DNA of 64,000 bases from Campylobacter concisus (lineage in GTDB: Bacteria; Campylobacterota; Campylobacteria; Campylobacterales; Campylobacteraceae): the NCBI RefSeq assembly GCF_003048405.1, contig NZ_PIQS01000001.1, positions 744,001 to 808,000 on the forward strand, written 5' to 3'. How positions within the stretch are numbered: position 1 is the stretch's first letter; every line of letters begins with the position of its first letter. The notes under the pieces were generated by a model. It saw only the letters and a list, made by a program, of their open reading frames with translations. It was not told where the DNA came from and made no database searches. This document shows positions 28,769 through 38,671 of this stretch, in pieces. The position numbers and the translations under genes are program-made.

Positions 28769-31700
28769 TTCACCACTCCCATTAGCACACTTGTGTAGGT
28801 GTTTTGTTTAGGCTCTGAGCTTGTTGCATTGTTTATATTTATGCGGCCAGCCTCAAGCCCAGCTTTTATGAGTGCTTCTTTTACTGCATTTGCACGCTCA
28901 TTTGCTAGCTCAATTAGCTTTTCCTTATCCGTTTCGATAGCTTTTATTGCCTCTTCTCTTAAGGCTTTATCGCTTTTATCTTTAGCGCTTGGAACGAGAG
29001 AATTTAATACGGTAATATAATCTTTACCGCTTGAGGCGATTATTTGATTTATCTTTTGATCAAGCTTTTTTTCTTTAAAGTAGAGCACATCTATTTCAGA
29101 GTAAGTAGGTGTGATACTAAGTTTCATCATAGGCTTTGCACTAGTTAGCTTTATAAAATCAGTTATTTTTGGTGCTTCTGAGCTTATTAGCTCGTTACTT
29201 CCAGCAAGAAAATCAATAGAGCTAAGATCCTTGCTGCCAAGCCCTAGAGCATTACCTAAAAATCTAAACGGAGCTAACGTAATGTCTGCAAAGAGTTTTT
29301 TAACAGCAGCCCAAATGACACCGCCATATTTAAAGTCTGGATCGTCTAAATTTCCTTCAACTGGTAGGTCGATATTTATTTGATTATTTTGATCGCTTAA
29401 TATCGATATAGCAAGCGAAAGTGGCAAATTTACAGCATCTTTTGAATCAACCTTTTCTCCAAGTGTGGGTGTGTCAAAATTTATAAGATTTGAGCCGTTT
29501 AGTTTTGAATCAACAACGCTATAATTTAGATTTAAATTTAACTTGCCTTTTTTTATTTTATAGCCCAAAAATTGCCCGCTATATGGCGTTATGTCGATTA
29601 GATCGATATCTTTAAAATCAAGCTTAATATCGGTATTTTGCTTTAGCTCAAAAGGAAATAATTTTGCTGTAATCTGAGAAAAGCCATTTTTGCCAACTAT
29701 GCCTTTAAACTCACCAGAACTTGGACGTTTTTTATCGATGTCAGTTAGCTTGCCATTTAGATTTGAAATTTTTGTAGCAAATGGCATAAATAGTGACGCA
29801 TCTGAAAAATCAACCTCGCCGTTGTTAAGTGAGAAATTTTTGATGCTAAAATTTAGCTCGTCATCTTTTTTACTAGCCACCTTTTTGCTCTCGGTTTTTT
29901 GCTCATTTTGAACTTTATTTTTATCTTCTTTTACGATTTTGCTTAGATTAAATTCGCGCTCTTTACTTAGATGAGCCTTGATAAACGGCGAATTTAAAGC
30001 AACTCCAGTAATTTCAAGATTATTTTTAAAAAGTGAAATTTTATCCACTTCTAAACTTTTAAACGCGATTAGCTCTTCTTTATTTTTATCATCTAATCTA
30101 ATATCTTTTACACTAAGTTTTGCATCTGCTTTTATATCTTTTGCATAGTGAAGCTCGGCGTTTGCACTCATCTCTCCACTTGAAAGATCTGCCTCTAAAA
30201 ATGGCTTTGCGTAGGCAAAATATTTTGGCAAATTTTTATCTTCAAGTTTGATTTTAGCAGTTATATCAAGTGGTTCAAGTTTGATCTTTGAGGTTAGGTC
30301 CAAATTTAGCTTTTGCGAGCTTTTTATATCCACTTTCGCGTCAAATGGCTTACTAAAATCGCTACTTAAATTTGCTATTTTTACAAACAAATTATCAAAT
30401 TTATGAGCGATTTTCTCGCCTTCAAAAAGATGCGTCAAAGCGATACTAGCATTATTTACATTGATATTTTTTATATCAAATTTAAACTCATTTTCTTTGC
30501 TTTTTGAAGCTGATGTATTCTCTTTTTTAGTTTTAGTGCGATGATTAGCTGTTTTTGCCGGCTCTTTCTCACCAAGTCCAAGCTGGTTTATCACGCTTAA
30601 GCCGCTATCATTTAACTCTGAGTTAAATTTTGGTCTATTTACATCGATATTCTCAGCACTCAAAGCCATATTTAAAATATCAAATTTGATCGTTTTTGTA
30701 AGCACATTAGCGATATCTAAAATCTCTTTATTTTTTGCCTTTAAATTTATACCATTTATACTAATCTCATCAAGAGTTGCAAGGCTTTTATTAGTATCTT
30801 GAGTGAAGCTAATATTTGAGAATTTAGCCCCTGTCACATTTGCATTCGCATTTTTACTAAGCGGGGCATTGATGTCATCAAACGCTATTTTTTCAAGCGT
30901 TAGAGTGGTTTTGCTATTTGCTAAATTTGCATTTAAATTTGAGGCATTTATATCTTTTAGATTTACTAAATTTTTACTGGTTTCGTCTATTTTCAGGCCG
31001 TTTGCATTTATGCTATTTAGCGTAGCTGTTGCGTTTAGCTCACTTTTTTCATTTAAATTTGCTAAAAGCGAAATATCGTTTAAATTTAGTGATTTTAAGC
31101 TTGCTGTTATTGCATTTTTAAATGACACATAGCTTAAATTTATGGTATTTAGCTCTAATTTAGCATCTATCTTGTCTGCTATCTTACTTGATAGATTAAA
31201 TTTTGGAAGCTCTAGCTCACCAAGGCTTAGTTCATTTTTGCCCTCATCTATGCTTAGTGATTTTACATTTAAAAAGCTGTCCTTTAAATTTATATTTGTA
31301 GCGTTCTCGTCGGCAATTAAAGCGTAATTTATTCCTAAATTTATGACCGCATTTTTAAGATTTAGTGTGTCATTATCGATAAAGCTAATCGCGACTGGAT
31401 CGATACTAAAGTTCTTTATGCTGATATTGCCCTCGATTTTTAAGGGATTTAGCTTGATATCGCCATTTAGATCGATCTTGTGAGCTAGAGTCGAGTTTGA
31501 GTCAAAGATATGGCTACCTGCACTATTTTTCTTAGTATTTAGCGAGCTTAGCTCGTAGTTTATATCATCAAAATTTACGTTAAATGGATTTGTTAAATTT
31601 TGATCGCTATATGAAAATGAGCCTTTGATGATTTTTGCGTTATTTAAGGCAAAATTTATAGAGCTAGTGCTGTTATCTTCGGTAGTTGCGTTATCGTCGC

Positions 31701-32073
31701 TTATAAAATTGCTAAAGTTAAATTTTGAATTTTTATCCCTTAAAATTTTGACATTTGGCTCTTGAAGCCTAAAAATATCAACTTCAACTAATTTTTTAAA
31801 GATAGAAAATGGCTTTAGCTTGACGTCAATTTGCTTTGTGCTAAAAAGTGGCGAAGTGCTGTTTAGCTCAGCGTTTGTCGCATTTAGCTCGAAGGTAAAA
31901 GGATTAAATTTAGCACTTTCCACAAAAAGCGTTGCATTGTAGTCTTTTAGATATTTTGGAGCGATATTTTTAATGCCATAAGGTACTCCAAAAAATCCAA
32001 GAAGAGTATAAATAACTAAAAGTGAAACTAGGCAGATGGCTGAAATAAGTGCTGTTTTTTTATTTTTATTCAT
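28765..32073 (-). CDS. Large AsmA/DUF748-family envelope protein
   Basis: 1102 residues with a single N-terminal transmembrane anchor (about residues 9-30). A very long periplasmic region follows, made of repeating beta segments rich in Asn, Asp, Leu and Lys. Near the C-terminus is the DUF748 signature region (GKLNLNLNYSVVDSKLNG, then PLSLAISILSDQNNQI). This layout is that of AsmA-like bridge proteins implicated in lipid transport between membranes. The last 110 residues resemble an OmpA-like tail (ERANAVKEALIKAGLEAGRI). It is divergently transcribed from the nik-like operon. Confidence 0.88.
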   Translation of the reverse strand: MNKNKKTALISAICLVSLLVIYTLLGFFGVPYGIKNIAPKYLKDYNATLFVESAKFNPFTFELNATNAELNSTSPLFSTKQIDVKLKPFSIFKKLVEVDIFRLQEPNVKILRDKNSKFNFSNFISDDNATTEDNSTSSINFALNNAKIIKGSFSYSDQNLTNPFNVNFDDINYELSSLNTKKNSAGSHIFDSNSTLAHKIDLNGDIKLNPLKIEGNISIKNFSIDPVAISFIDNDTLNLKNAVINLGINYALIADENATNINLKDSFLNVKSLSIDEGKNELSLGELELPKFNLSSKIADKIDAKLELNTINLSYVSFKNAITASLKSLNLNDISLLANLNEKSELNATATLNSINANGLKIDETSKNLVNLKDINASNLNANLANSKTTLTLEKIAFDDINAPLSKNANANVTGAKFSNISFTQDTNKSLATLDEISINGINLKAKNKEILDIANVLTKTIKFDILNMALSAENIDVNRPKFNSELNDSGLSVINQLGLGEKEPAKTANHRTKTKKENTSASKSKENEFKFDIKNINVNNASIALTHLFEGEKIAHKFDNLFVKIANLSSDFSKPFDAKVDIKSSQKLNLDLTSKIKLEPLDITAKIKLEDKNLPKYFAYAKPFLEADLSSGEMSANAELHYAKDIKADAKLSVKDIRLDDKNKEELIAFKSLEVDKISLFKNNLEITGVALNSPFIKAHLSKEREFNLSKIVKEDKNKVQNEQKTESKKVASKKDDELNFSIKNFSLNNGEVDFSDASLFMPFATKISNLNGKLTDIDKKRPSSGEFKGIVGKNGFSQITAKLFPFELKQNTDIKLDFKDIDLIDITPYSGQFLGYKIKKGKLNLNLNYSVVDSKLNGSNLINFDTPTLGEKVDSKDAVNLPLSLAISILSDQNNQINIDLPVEGNLDDPDFKYGGVIWAAVKKLFADITLAPFRFLGNALGLGSKDLSSIDFLAGSNELISSEAPKITDFIKLTSAKPMMKLSITPTYSEIDVLYFKEKKLDQKINQIIASSGKDYITVLNSLVPSAKDKSDKALREEAIKAIETDKEKLIELANERANAVKEALIKAGLEAGRININNATSSEPKQNTYTSVLMGVVN

Positions 32074-32245
32074 TGTAAAATTTGCCTTGTTGTTATCTAA
32101 AATAGGGAGAGATTTTACTTTAAAAAAGGTTAAAAGATAGTTAGAAATTTAAAACTTCTATACTATAAATTTACATTTAGCTTAATAACACTTTTATAAG
32201 ATTCGTATTACTATGCAGAAATATTTTTAAACAAAGGGGATTGTG

Positions 32246-33778
32246 ATGAAGAAAATTTTGCTTGTCTTTTTTTTGTTGTTCGGTGCTCTTTCTTATGCAA
32301 ATGAAAATGCCATTGTAGTCGCTATCGAGGAGCAAACACCTCGTATAAATCCACTCTATGACGAGGATCACGATCCTACGCTTTCGCTCGTTTTTTCGGG
32401 GCTTACGAACCACGATGAAAATAGCCGCGTTGTGCCAGAGCTTGCGAAGTCTTGGCAGGTGAGCGACGATGGCTTGGAGTATGTTTTTGAGCTAAGAGAT
32501 GATGCCTTTTGGCATGACGGGGTAAAATTTAGCTCAAAAGATGTGAAATTTACCATTGAAGCGGCTCAAGATAAGAAGCTAAATGCGCCTGCTATCTCAA
32601 ACTATGAAGTCGTAAAAAGCGTTGAAATTTTAGGTGATTATAAGGTAAAGATCACGCTAAAAGAGCCTTTTCCGCCGTTTCTTGACGCGCTTAGTTTTGG
32701 CGTTTTGCCTGAGCACATTTTAAAGGGCAAAGATATCGCAACTGATAAATTTAACGACGCTCCCATTGGCACTGGCGCATACAAGCTTGTAAAATGGAAA
32801 AAAGATGAGAGCTTGGAATTTGTGGCAAATGAGAAATTTTACAAGGGCGAGCCAAAGATAAAAAGGGTATTTTTTAAAATTGTTGTTGATGAAAATTTAA
32901 GGCTCGTTGGGCTTAAAAGCGGTGAGATCGACGTTGCGCTCATTTCTCCAACTGGTGTAAATTTCATAAAAGATGATAAAAAATTAAGCCTGCTTAAATT
33001 TAAAAGTGCGGACTATAGAGCTTTGATGTTTAACTTTAATGATCCTCTTTTTCAAGATAAAAATGTAAGAATCGCCCTAAACTACGCGGTAAATAAAGAT
33101 GAGATAGTTAAAAATTTATTTCACGGATATGCAAGCGTAGCGAACAATCCGATAGAAAAAAGCTTTGCAAATGACAGCGAGTTTAAATTTAGCTACAATC
33201 CGCAAAAGGCTAGGGAGCTGCTTGAAAAGAGCGGCTTTAAGAAAAACAAGGCTGGCTTTTTTGAAAAGGACGGCAAGGAGCTTAGCTTTGACATCTACGC
33301 CTTTAATAACGACATCTTAAGGGTCAATCTAGCCAAAATTTTAAGCAGCGAGCTAAATAAATTTGGCGTGAGAGCCAAAGCCTACACAAAGCCAAGAACA
33401 GCCTTTAGCATAAGCGAGGTTGATAGCTTTATTATTGGCTGGGGAAGCCCATTTGACCCAGATTTTCACACATACAGGATCTTTGGCGGATTTGCCGATG
33501 TGAGCATAAATGAAAATGGCTGGAATTTTAACCACTACAAAGACGCAAATGTCGATCTTGCCCTAAAAAATGCAAGATATACAAAGGATGTGGAGCTTAG
33601 AAAAAAATACTACAAAGAATTTCTAAAAGCACTTTTTGAAAATCCACCTTACATTTTCATAGCCTATCTTGACTATCCGCTCGTCTTTAACAACAAAATT
33701 TCAGGCATAAAGACGCAAATTTTAGGCCACCATGGGGCTGGATTTTTATGGAATATAAGAGAGTGGCAAGTAAAATAG
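32246..33778 (+). CDS. nikZ: Nickel/peptide ABC transporter substrate-binding protein (NikZ-like)
   Basis: A cluster C, SBP_bac_5-type periplasmic binding protein of about 510 residues. The signal peptide spans about residues 1-18. ELAKSWQVSDDGLEYVFELR and ALNYAVNKDEIVKNLFHGYA are family hallmarks. A histidine near residue 42 (DEDHDP) and a His-His pair near the C-terminus (ILGHHGAGF, about 495-496) match the sort of ligands reported for C. jejuni NikZ, which binds nickel with histidine. A peptide binder cannot be excluded. The ATG at 32246 follows AAAGGGG. It heads a five-gene transporter operon. Confidence 0.8.
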   Translation: MKKILLVFFLLFGALSYANENAIVVAIEEQTPRINPLYDEDHDPTLSLVFSGLTNHDENSRVVPELAKSWQVSDDGLEYVFELRDDAFWHDGVKFSSKDVKFTIEAAQDKKLNAPAISNYEVVKSVEILGDYKVKITLKEPFPPFLDALSFGVLPEHILKGKDIATDKFNDAPIGTGAYKLVKWKKDESLEFVANEKFYKGEPKIKRVFFKIVVDENLRLVGLKSGEIDVALISPTGVNFIKDDKKLSLLKFKSADYRALMFNFNDPLFQDKNVRIALNYAVNKDEIVKNLFHGYASVANNPIEKSFANDSEFKFSYNPQKARELLEKSGFKKNKAGFFEKDGKELSFDIYAFNNDILRVNLAKILSSELNKFGVRAKAYTKPRTAFSISEVDSFIIGWGSPFDPDFHTYRIFGGFADVSINENGWNFNHYKDANVDLALKNARYTKDVELRKKYYKEFLKALFENPPYIFIAYLDYPLVFNNKISGIKTQILGHHGAGFLWNIREWQVK

Positions 33779-34728
33779 TGGAAAAAACTTTGTCTAGAGC
33801 CATTTTAAAAACAGCGATCTCAAGTCTTGGATTGCTGTTTTTTATCTCGTTTTTTCTATTTTTGCTCATATATTTTTTGCCAGGAAACATCACTGACGCG
33901 ATGTTTTCAAGGAGCGAGGCGGTAAATTTAGCCATAAAAGAGCAAATTTTAAAAAATTTAGGGCTAAAAGATAACTTTTTCGTGCAGTATTTTAGATGGC
34001 TGGTTCACTTTGTCACAGGCGACTTTGGCACGAGCTTTGTAAGCGGAGCAAGCGTCTCTCTGCTAATTAAAGAGAGGCTTATAAACTCGCTTTTTTTATT
34101 TGTATGCTCATTTGTTTTAATAGCCATTCTGTCCTTTTTCTTGGGGCTTTTAAGCGCCATTTATAAGAATAAATTTGCCGACATCTTTATAAATTTTAGC
34201 TCGTTTTTGCTGGCTTCATTGCCGCATTTTTACATCGCCCTTGTGCTAATAGCGATCTTTAGTGTCTATCTAAATTTGCTGCCAAGCTCTGGGGCAAACG
34301 AGCTGGGATCTAGCGGAGTAGGGGCTAAATTTATCATCTTACCAACTCTTGCCATCATCTTGCCACACCTTGGCGCAAACATGAAATTTGTAAGATACAG
34401 GCTAAATCAAAGCCTAAACGCTGACTTTATCCAGACGGCACGTGCTAGAGGCTTGGGCAGTGGAAAAATTTATCTCTTTGCGATAAAGCACGCAAGCACC
34501 GATATAGTTTATTATTTCGCAACCCTTGTAGCTGGCGTTTTTGCTGGCTCATACGTCATTGAGAGCATTTTTTCATTTCCAGGCATAGGCAAGCTTAGCC
34601 TTGATGCAGTCATCGCCAAAGACTATCCAGTCGCACTTGCGACCATTTTGCTAACGTCCGTTTTTGTCGTTTTTGCAAATTTGCTAGCAAAAATTTTCGC
34701 TATTTTGGCAGATAAGAGAAATTTATGA
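33748..34728 (+). CDS. nikY: ABC transporter permease (NikB/DppB type)
   Basis: First inner-membrane permease of the transporter, with six hydrophobic segments. The EAA loop in FIQTARARGLGSGKIYLFAIKHA contacts the ATPase. The frame opens at 33748 inside the binding-protein gene, but a GTG at 33778 overlapping the upstream stop may be the real start. The length fits DppB/NikB proteins. The gene order (binding protein, two permeases, two ATPases) matches nikZYXWV. Confidence 0.85.
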   Translation: MEYKRVASKIVEKTLSRAILKTAISSLGLLFFISFFLFLLIYFLPGNITDAMFSRSEAVNLAIKEQILKNLGLKDNFFVQYFRWLVHFVTGDFGTSFVSGASVSLLIKERLINSLFLFVCSFVLIAILSFFLGLLSAIYKNKFADIFINFSSFLLASLPHFYIALVLIAIFSVYLNLLPSSGANELGSSGVGAKFIILPTLAIILPHLGANMKFVRYRLNQSLNADFIQTARARGLGSGKIYLFAIKHASTDIVYYFATLVAGVFAGSYVIESIFSFPGIGKLSLDAVIAKDYPVALATILLTSVFVVFANLLAKIFAILADKRNL

Positions 34729-35525
34729 GAAAAGTCATATTTTTTCTAGCTTGCTTTGTATTTTTGGCACTTGTCTCATTTGCCTTTGTGACGCCATTTT
34801 TTTCTAAATTCGAGCCAAATTTCACTGACTTTATGGCGGTAAATTTAGCCCCAAGTAGCGAGCACATCTTTGGCACTGACATCCTAGGCAGGGACAATCT
34901 CATAAGAGTTGCCTGCGCGCTTAAAAACTCGCTTCTTATCTTGCTGCTAGCTGGCTTTTTAACGACGCTTTTTTCGCTCATCTACGCATATTTTGGCACG
35001 AGCAATAGTAAAGCTTGCGAGAGCCTTTTTGACAAGGGACTTGATGCCTTCTTAAGCATACCAAACATCGTTTTTATCATGCTTTTTAGCTCATTTAGTA
35101 GTGGAGATCTACTTATCACCTCTTTTATCATCGCCATTTGCTCGTTTATGCAGGGCGCAAAAGTCTTTATGCAAAATTTTAGACTTAATAAAAAGTGCGA
35201 CTATGCCGAGCAAGCCGTGATAAATGGAGCTGGTAAATTTAGCCTTATTTGCTTTGAAATTTTGCCAAATTTAAAGCATCTAATAGTTAGCATCTTTGGC
35301 ATAAACGCGATAAATGCAGTCGTCATGGAGGCCACGCTTGGCTTTTTTGGCGTGGGTAGTGACGCAAATAAAATAAGCCTTGGCATCATGCTAAATGAGA
35401 GCAAAGAAGCGCTTTTTCTGGGCTCTTGGTGGATGGTGCTTTTCCCTGGCGTGACGCTCTTTTTGCTCATCCTTGCAACCTCGATCATCACGTCAAATTC
35501 AAAAAATGGCAATATAAAAATATGA
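34725..35525 (+). CDS. nikX: ABC transporter permease (NikC/DppC type)
   Basis: Second permease, 266 residues, with an N-terminal helix, a periplasmic stretch carrying EHIFGTDILGRDNLIRVACA and four or five further helices. That motif identifies the DppC/NikC half. The EAA loop is in YAEQAVINGAGKFSLICFEI. It overlaps its neighbours by ATGA at both ends, so the transporter subunits are made in equal amounts. Confidence 0.85.
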   Translation: MRKVIFFLACFVFLALVSFAFVTPFFSKFEPNFTDFMAVNLAPSSEHIFGTDILGRDNLIRVACALKNSLLILLLAGFLTTLFSLIYAYFGTSNSKACESLFDKGLDAFLSIPNIVFIMLFSSFSSGDLLITSFIIAICSFMQGAKVFMQNFRLNKKCDYAEQAVINGAGKFSLICFEILPNLKHLIVSIFGINAINAVVMEATLGFFGVGSDANKISLGIMLNESKEALFLGSWWMVLFPGVTLFLLILATSIITSNSKNGNIKI

Positions 35526-36202
35526 TTGAGATTAAAAATTTAAACGTTCTTTATAAGGATAAGAGGCTTTTGCGTGAGCTTGATTTTAGCATGAGTGAGG
35601 GTAAATTTATAGGTATCACGGGCGCTAGTGGCAGTGGTAAATCGCTCTTTGCAAAGAGCCTAATAAGGCTTTTTGATGACGATTTTAGAGTGAGGGCGGA
35701 TAAATTTAGCATTTGCAAAAAAAATATCTTAAAACTTAGTCAAAATGAGCTAAAAGAGCACCGAAGAAAGGTCGCCGCGCTCGTTTTTCAAAACTCTATC
35801 GCCAGCCTTCATCCGCTCTTAAACGTGGGTGATCACTTCAACGCCTATCTTGGCGGCGATAATAAATCAAATAAAGAGCTTGCATTTGCTTACTTTAGGG
35901 AGTTTGGGCTGGGTAATGCTAATCTCATCTGGCACAAATACTCATACGAGCTAAGTGGTGGTGAGGCGAGTCGCGTGCAGATAGCTCTTGCACTTTGCCT
36001 GAGGCCAAAAATTTTAATCTGCGACGAGATAACAAGCGGACTTGATAGCATTAGCGGTAGCCACGTGGCAGGCATCTTAGAGAGCCTAAAAGGCAAGATG
36101 AACGTCATTTTTATCTCGCACGATGAGGCGCTGACAAGCTATCTTAGTGATGAGATTTGGCAGATGAGAGATGGGCGGTTAAATTTAAAGGAAAATGCGT
36201 GA
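35522..36202 (+). CDS. nikW: ABC transporter ATP-binding protein (NikD type)
   Basis: First ATPase, 226 residues. Walker A is GASGSGKS, the signature is ELSGGEASRVQIALAL and Walker B is ILICDEITSGLD. The ATG at 35522 overlaps the permease stop and gives the standard MIEIKNLNVLYKD start; the frame is open further upstream inside the permease gene but that extension is not ABC-like. It is a short-form ATPase lacking the C-terminal oligopeptide extension. Confidence 0.88.
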   Translation: MIEIKNLNVLYKDKRLLRELDFSMSEGKFIGITGASGSGKSLFAKSLIRLFDDDFRVRADKFSICKKNILKLSQNELKEHRRKVAALVFQNSIASLHPLLNVGDHFNAYLGGDNKSNKELAFAYFREFGLGNANLIWHKYSYELSGGEASRVQIALALCLRPKILICDEITSGLDSISGSHVAGILESLKGKMNVIFISHDEALTSYLSDEIWQMRDGRLNLKENA

Positions 36203-36948
36203 AAATCAGGCTTGAAAACGTCTCAAAAAGTTTAAGCTTTAAGGAGCATTTTAACGCTAGAGCTGAAGTGCTGCATCTTTTGGAGGGGATAAGTTGCGAG
36301 CTTGATGATGGCGAAAATTTAGCCATTTTGGGGCAAAGTGGCAGTGGCAAAAGCACACTTGCAAAGCTCATATCATTTAGTGAGCCAAAAAGTGGGGGCA
36401 AAATTTACATAAACGATGAGGAGATCACGGATAAAAATGAGCTCAAAAAGGACATCAGATATATCTTGCAAAATCAAAAGCAAGCCCTAAATCCAGCGCT
36501 AAAAGTAAAAACCGCGATCGTTCACGTGAGGTCATATCTTAAGCTTAGCTTTAGTGAGAATGAGCTCAAAGAACTTCTGGCAAATCTAAATTTAAAAGAT
36601 GAAATTTTAGAAAAATTCCCATCTCAGCTAAGTGGCGGCGAGGCGACGAGAGTCGGGATACTGCTAGCACTTCTTTCAAAGCCAAAAGTCCTAATCTGTG
36701 ATGAGATAACAAGTGGGCTTGATAATGAAACAAAGCAAAAGATCATAAATTTGCTTTTAAGCTTAGATGAAAAAATCAGCATTATTTTTATCACGCACGA
36801 TATTTTAAGTGCGATGAAGATAGCGCAAAAAGTGCTAATAATCGAGGCTGGCAAGCAGGTGGCGTGGGGTAAATTTGAAGATCTCACAAGCCAAAATGTC
36901 CTTAAAAAATACCTCGATGCTGCAAAAATTTATAAAAATAATCTTTGA
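36199..36948 (+). CDS. nikV: ABC transporter ATP-binding protein (NikE type)
   Basis: Second ATPase, 250 residues. Walker A is GQSGSGKS, the signature is QLSGGEATRVGILLAL and Walker B is VLICDEITSGLD. The GTG at 36199 overlaps the upstream stop and has AAAGGAAAA in front. The pair of different ATPases is normal for nickel and dipeptide importers. The promoter for queH overlaps its stop codon region. Confidence 0.88.
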   Translation: MKIRLENVSKSLSFKEHFNARAEVLHLLEGISCELDDGENLAILGQSGSGKSTLAKLISFSEPKSGGKIYINDEEITDKNELKKDIRYILQNQKQALNPALKVKTAIVHVRSYLKLSFSENELKELLANLNLKDEILEKFPSQLSGGEATRVGILLALLSKPKVLICDEITSGLDNETKQKIINLLLSLDEKISIIFITHDILSAMKIAQKVLIIEAGKQVAWGKFEDLTSQNVLKKYLDAAKIYKNNL

Positions 36949-36954
36949 TATAAT
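36949..36954 (+). promoter_or_regulatory. Putative -10 box for queH
   Basis: GATATAATG directly at the end of nikV, 20 bases before the TTG of queH. The 5' leader would be very short but still contains AAAAAAGG. Confidence 0.5.
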
Positions 36955-36974
36955 GCAAGCAAAAAAGGTCAAAT

Positions 36975-38048
36975 TTGCTAGTTCATATCTGCTGCTCGGT
37001 CGATAGCCACTACTTTTTAAAACGCCTACGAAAAGATCATCCAAATGAACGAATAGTAGGCTATTTTTACGATCCAAACATACATCCATATAGCGAGTTT
37101 TTACTGCGTTTTGAGGACGTGAAGCGAAGCTGCGAGAAGCTAGGCATCAAGCTAATATGCGGCGAATACGACTACGAAGCGTGGCTTGGCGGCACAAGGG
37201 GACTTGAAGATGAGCCAGAAAAGGGCAAACGGTGCGAATACTGCTTTGACTTTCGTATGAAAGACTCTGCTAAAAAGGCGCTTGAGCTAGGGCTTAGTAA
37301 GATCACAACGACACTTTTGATGAGCCCAAAAAAGGACTTTTCTCAGCTTAAAAAGGCGCTTGATGAAGCGGTGGCTGGCTCAAATTTAGAGGCGGTTGCG
37401 GTTGATTATAGAAAAAATGGCGGCACAAGCGAGCAGTTTATCCTCGCTAAAAAAGACAAACTCTATCACCAAAACTACTGTGGCTGCGTCTTTGCGCTAA
37501 AAAAACAGCGCGACTCGCAAAATTTGCCCCAAAGTGAGCTAATGAGCGAGCTGCACGCAAGGGCGCTTTATGGCAGCATAGAAGCGAGGCTTGAGCTTTA
37601 CAAAAAGGTGCGCCTTTGCGAGGCGAGAGGTGAGAAATTTCATCTTTTTAGAAGGCGATTTTTAAACTACAGGCTTTTACGCGCTAGTGTTAAATTTGGC
37701 GGAGTTGTGGTACCAAGCTACTTTGTACTCTACTCTGGCTTTAAAAGAGAAAATTTAAAGCTAAATGTAGAAAATTCCTGCGAAATGGACGATGAGCTAA
37801 AAGAGGGCGTAGTTTTTATGAGCTTAAGTCGATTTAATAAATTTACAAACAGCAAATTTAAAAGCGTTGATGAGCTTTGCAAAAGGTCGCTTGAGCTTGG
37901 CGCTGAGATGAAATTTCGCCGTGAGATAAGCGGAGAATTTTCGCAAAATCCTATCATTATCTTAGACGAGGTCAAAAAAGGTAGCTACGAAATTTACGCA
38001 AAGGCTGTTTTTTATAACGATAGCGAAGAAATTTTGGTTTTAGACTAA
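36975..38048 (+). CDS. queH: Epoxyqueuosine reductase QueH with C-terminal extension
   Basis: Non-cobalamin reductase for the last step of queuosine synthesis. The QueH cysteine pairs are visible: HICCS near residue 5, CEYCFDFR near 80 and the NYCGCVF stretch near 175. TTLLMSPKK is also typical. The first 190 residues make a complete QueH; the remaining about 165 are a basic and beta-rich extension without a motif I know. The start is TTG. With queE and queD at 8786-10122 this gives three queuosine genes in two places. Confidence 0.9.
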   Translation: MLVHICCSVDSHYFLKRLRKDHPNERIVGYFYDPNIHPYSEFLLRFEDVKRSCEKLGIKLICGEYDYEAWLGGTRGLEDEPEKGKRCEYCFDFRMKDSAKKALELGLSKITTTLLMSPKKDFSQLKKALDEAVAGSNLEAVAVDYRKNGGTSEQFILAKKDKLYHQNYCGCVFALKKQRDSQNLPQSELMSELHARALYGSIEARLELYKKVRLCEARGEKFHLFRRRFLNYRLLRASVKFGGVVVPSYFVLYSGFKRENLKLNVENSCEMDDELKEGVVFMSLSRFNKFTNSKFKSVDELCKRSLELGAEMKFRREISGEFSQNPIIILDEVKKGSYEIYAKAVFYNDSEEILVLD

Positions 38049-38161
38049 AAGGCGAGTTTATAAAATTTATCTTAAAGCAGTGAATTAAATTTTTGCCACA
38101 TAAGGCGAAATTTAGAGATTTTTAAAAGAGGCTAATAATTTTTTTCTTAGTATAAATTTGT

Positions 38162-38167
38162 TACAAT
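38162..38167 (+). promoter_or_regulatory. Putative -10 box for the fabZ-lpxA-clpX operon
   Basis: TACAAT with a GT extension lies 37 bases before the GTG of fabZ, in a 150-base AT-rich gap. Confidence 0.45.
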
Positions 38168-38198
38168 CGCCACAAATTTACATTACTAAGGCTAAAAC

Positions 38199-38645
38199 GT
38201 GATAGACGTCGTAGAAATTCAAAAAATTCTCCCACATAGATTTCCATTTTTACTTATAGATAGAGTTGTTGAGCTAGAGCCAGCTAAGAATATCGTGGCT
38301 TATAAAAATGTAACCATTGGCGAGCCGATATTTCAGGGACACTTCCCGGGCCATCCGATATATCCTGGCGTAATGATAATAGAAGGCATGGCACAAGCTG
38401 GCGGCGTGCTAGCTTTTAAGAGCATGAGTGATGAGCATCAAGCTGGTATCGAGAATAAAGTAGTCTATTTTATGAGCATAGACGGAGCAAAATTTCGCCA
38501 TCCAGTCCGCCCTGGAGATAGGCTAGAGTATAGACTAAACGTGCTAAAACACAAAGGAAATATCTGGGTGCTCGAGGGCAAAGCATACGTCGATGATGTG
38601 CTATGCGCCGAGGCTGAACTAAAAGCGATGATAGTCGATAAATAG
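38199..38645 (+). CDS. fabZ: 3-hydroxyacyl-ACP dehydratase FabZ
   Basis: Dehydratase of fatty acid elongation, 148 residues. It has [14 protein letters not shown] and the catalytic histidine in [21 protein letters not shown], whose Glu is the second active residue. The start is GTG preceded by CTAAGG. lpxA follows after 26 bases, the usual pairing of fatty acid and lipid A genes. Confidence 0.96.
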   Translation: MIDVVEIQKILPHRFPFLLIDRVVELEPAKNIVAYKNVTIGEPIFQGHFPGHPIYPGVMIIEGMAQAGGVLAFKSMSDEHQAGIENKVVYFMSIDGAKFRHPVRPGDRLEYRLNVLKHKGNIWVLEGKAYVDDVLCAEAELKAMIVDK

Positions 38646-38671
38646 GCTTTTGCTTAAGAAAAAGAGAAACA

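Noticed and set aside
32074..32245. Possible NikR operator in the gap before nikZ (TAATAAC ... GTATTAC)
   Set aside because: The half-sites match only loosely and the spacing is uncertain. In such AT-rich DNA similar pairs occur by chance.
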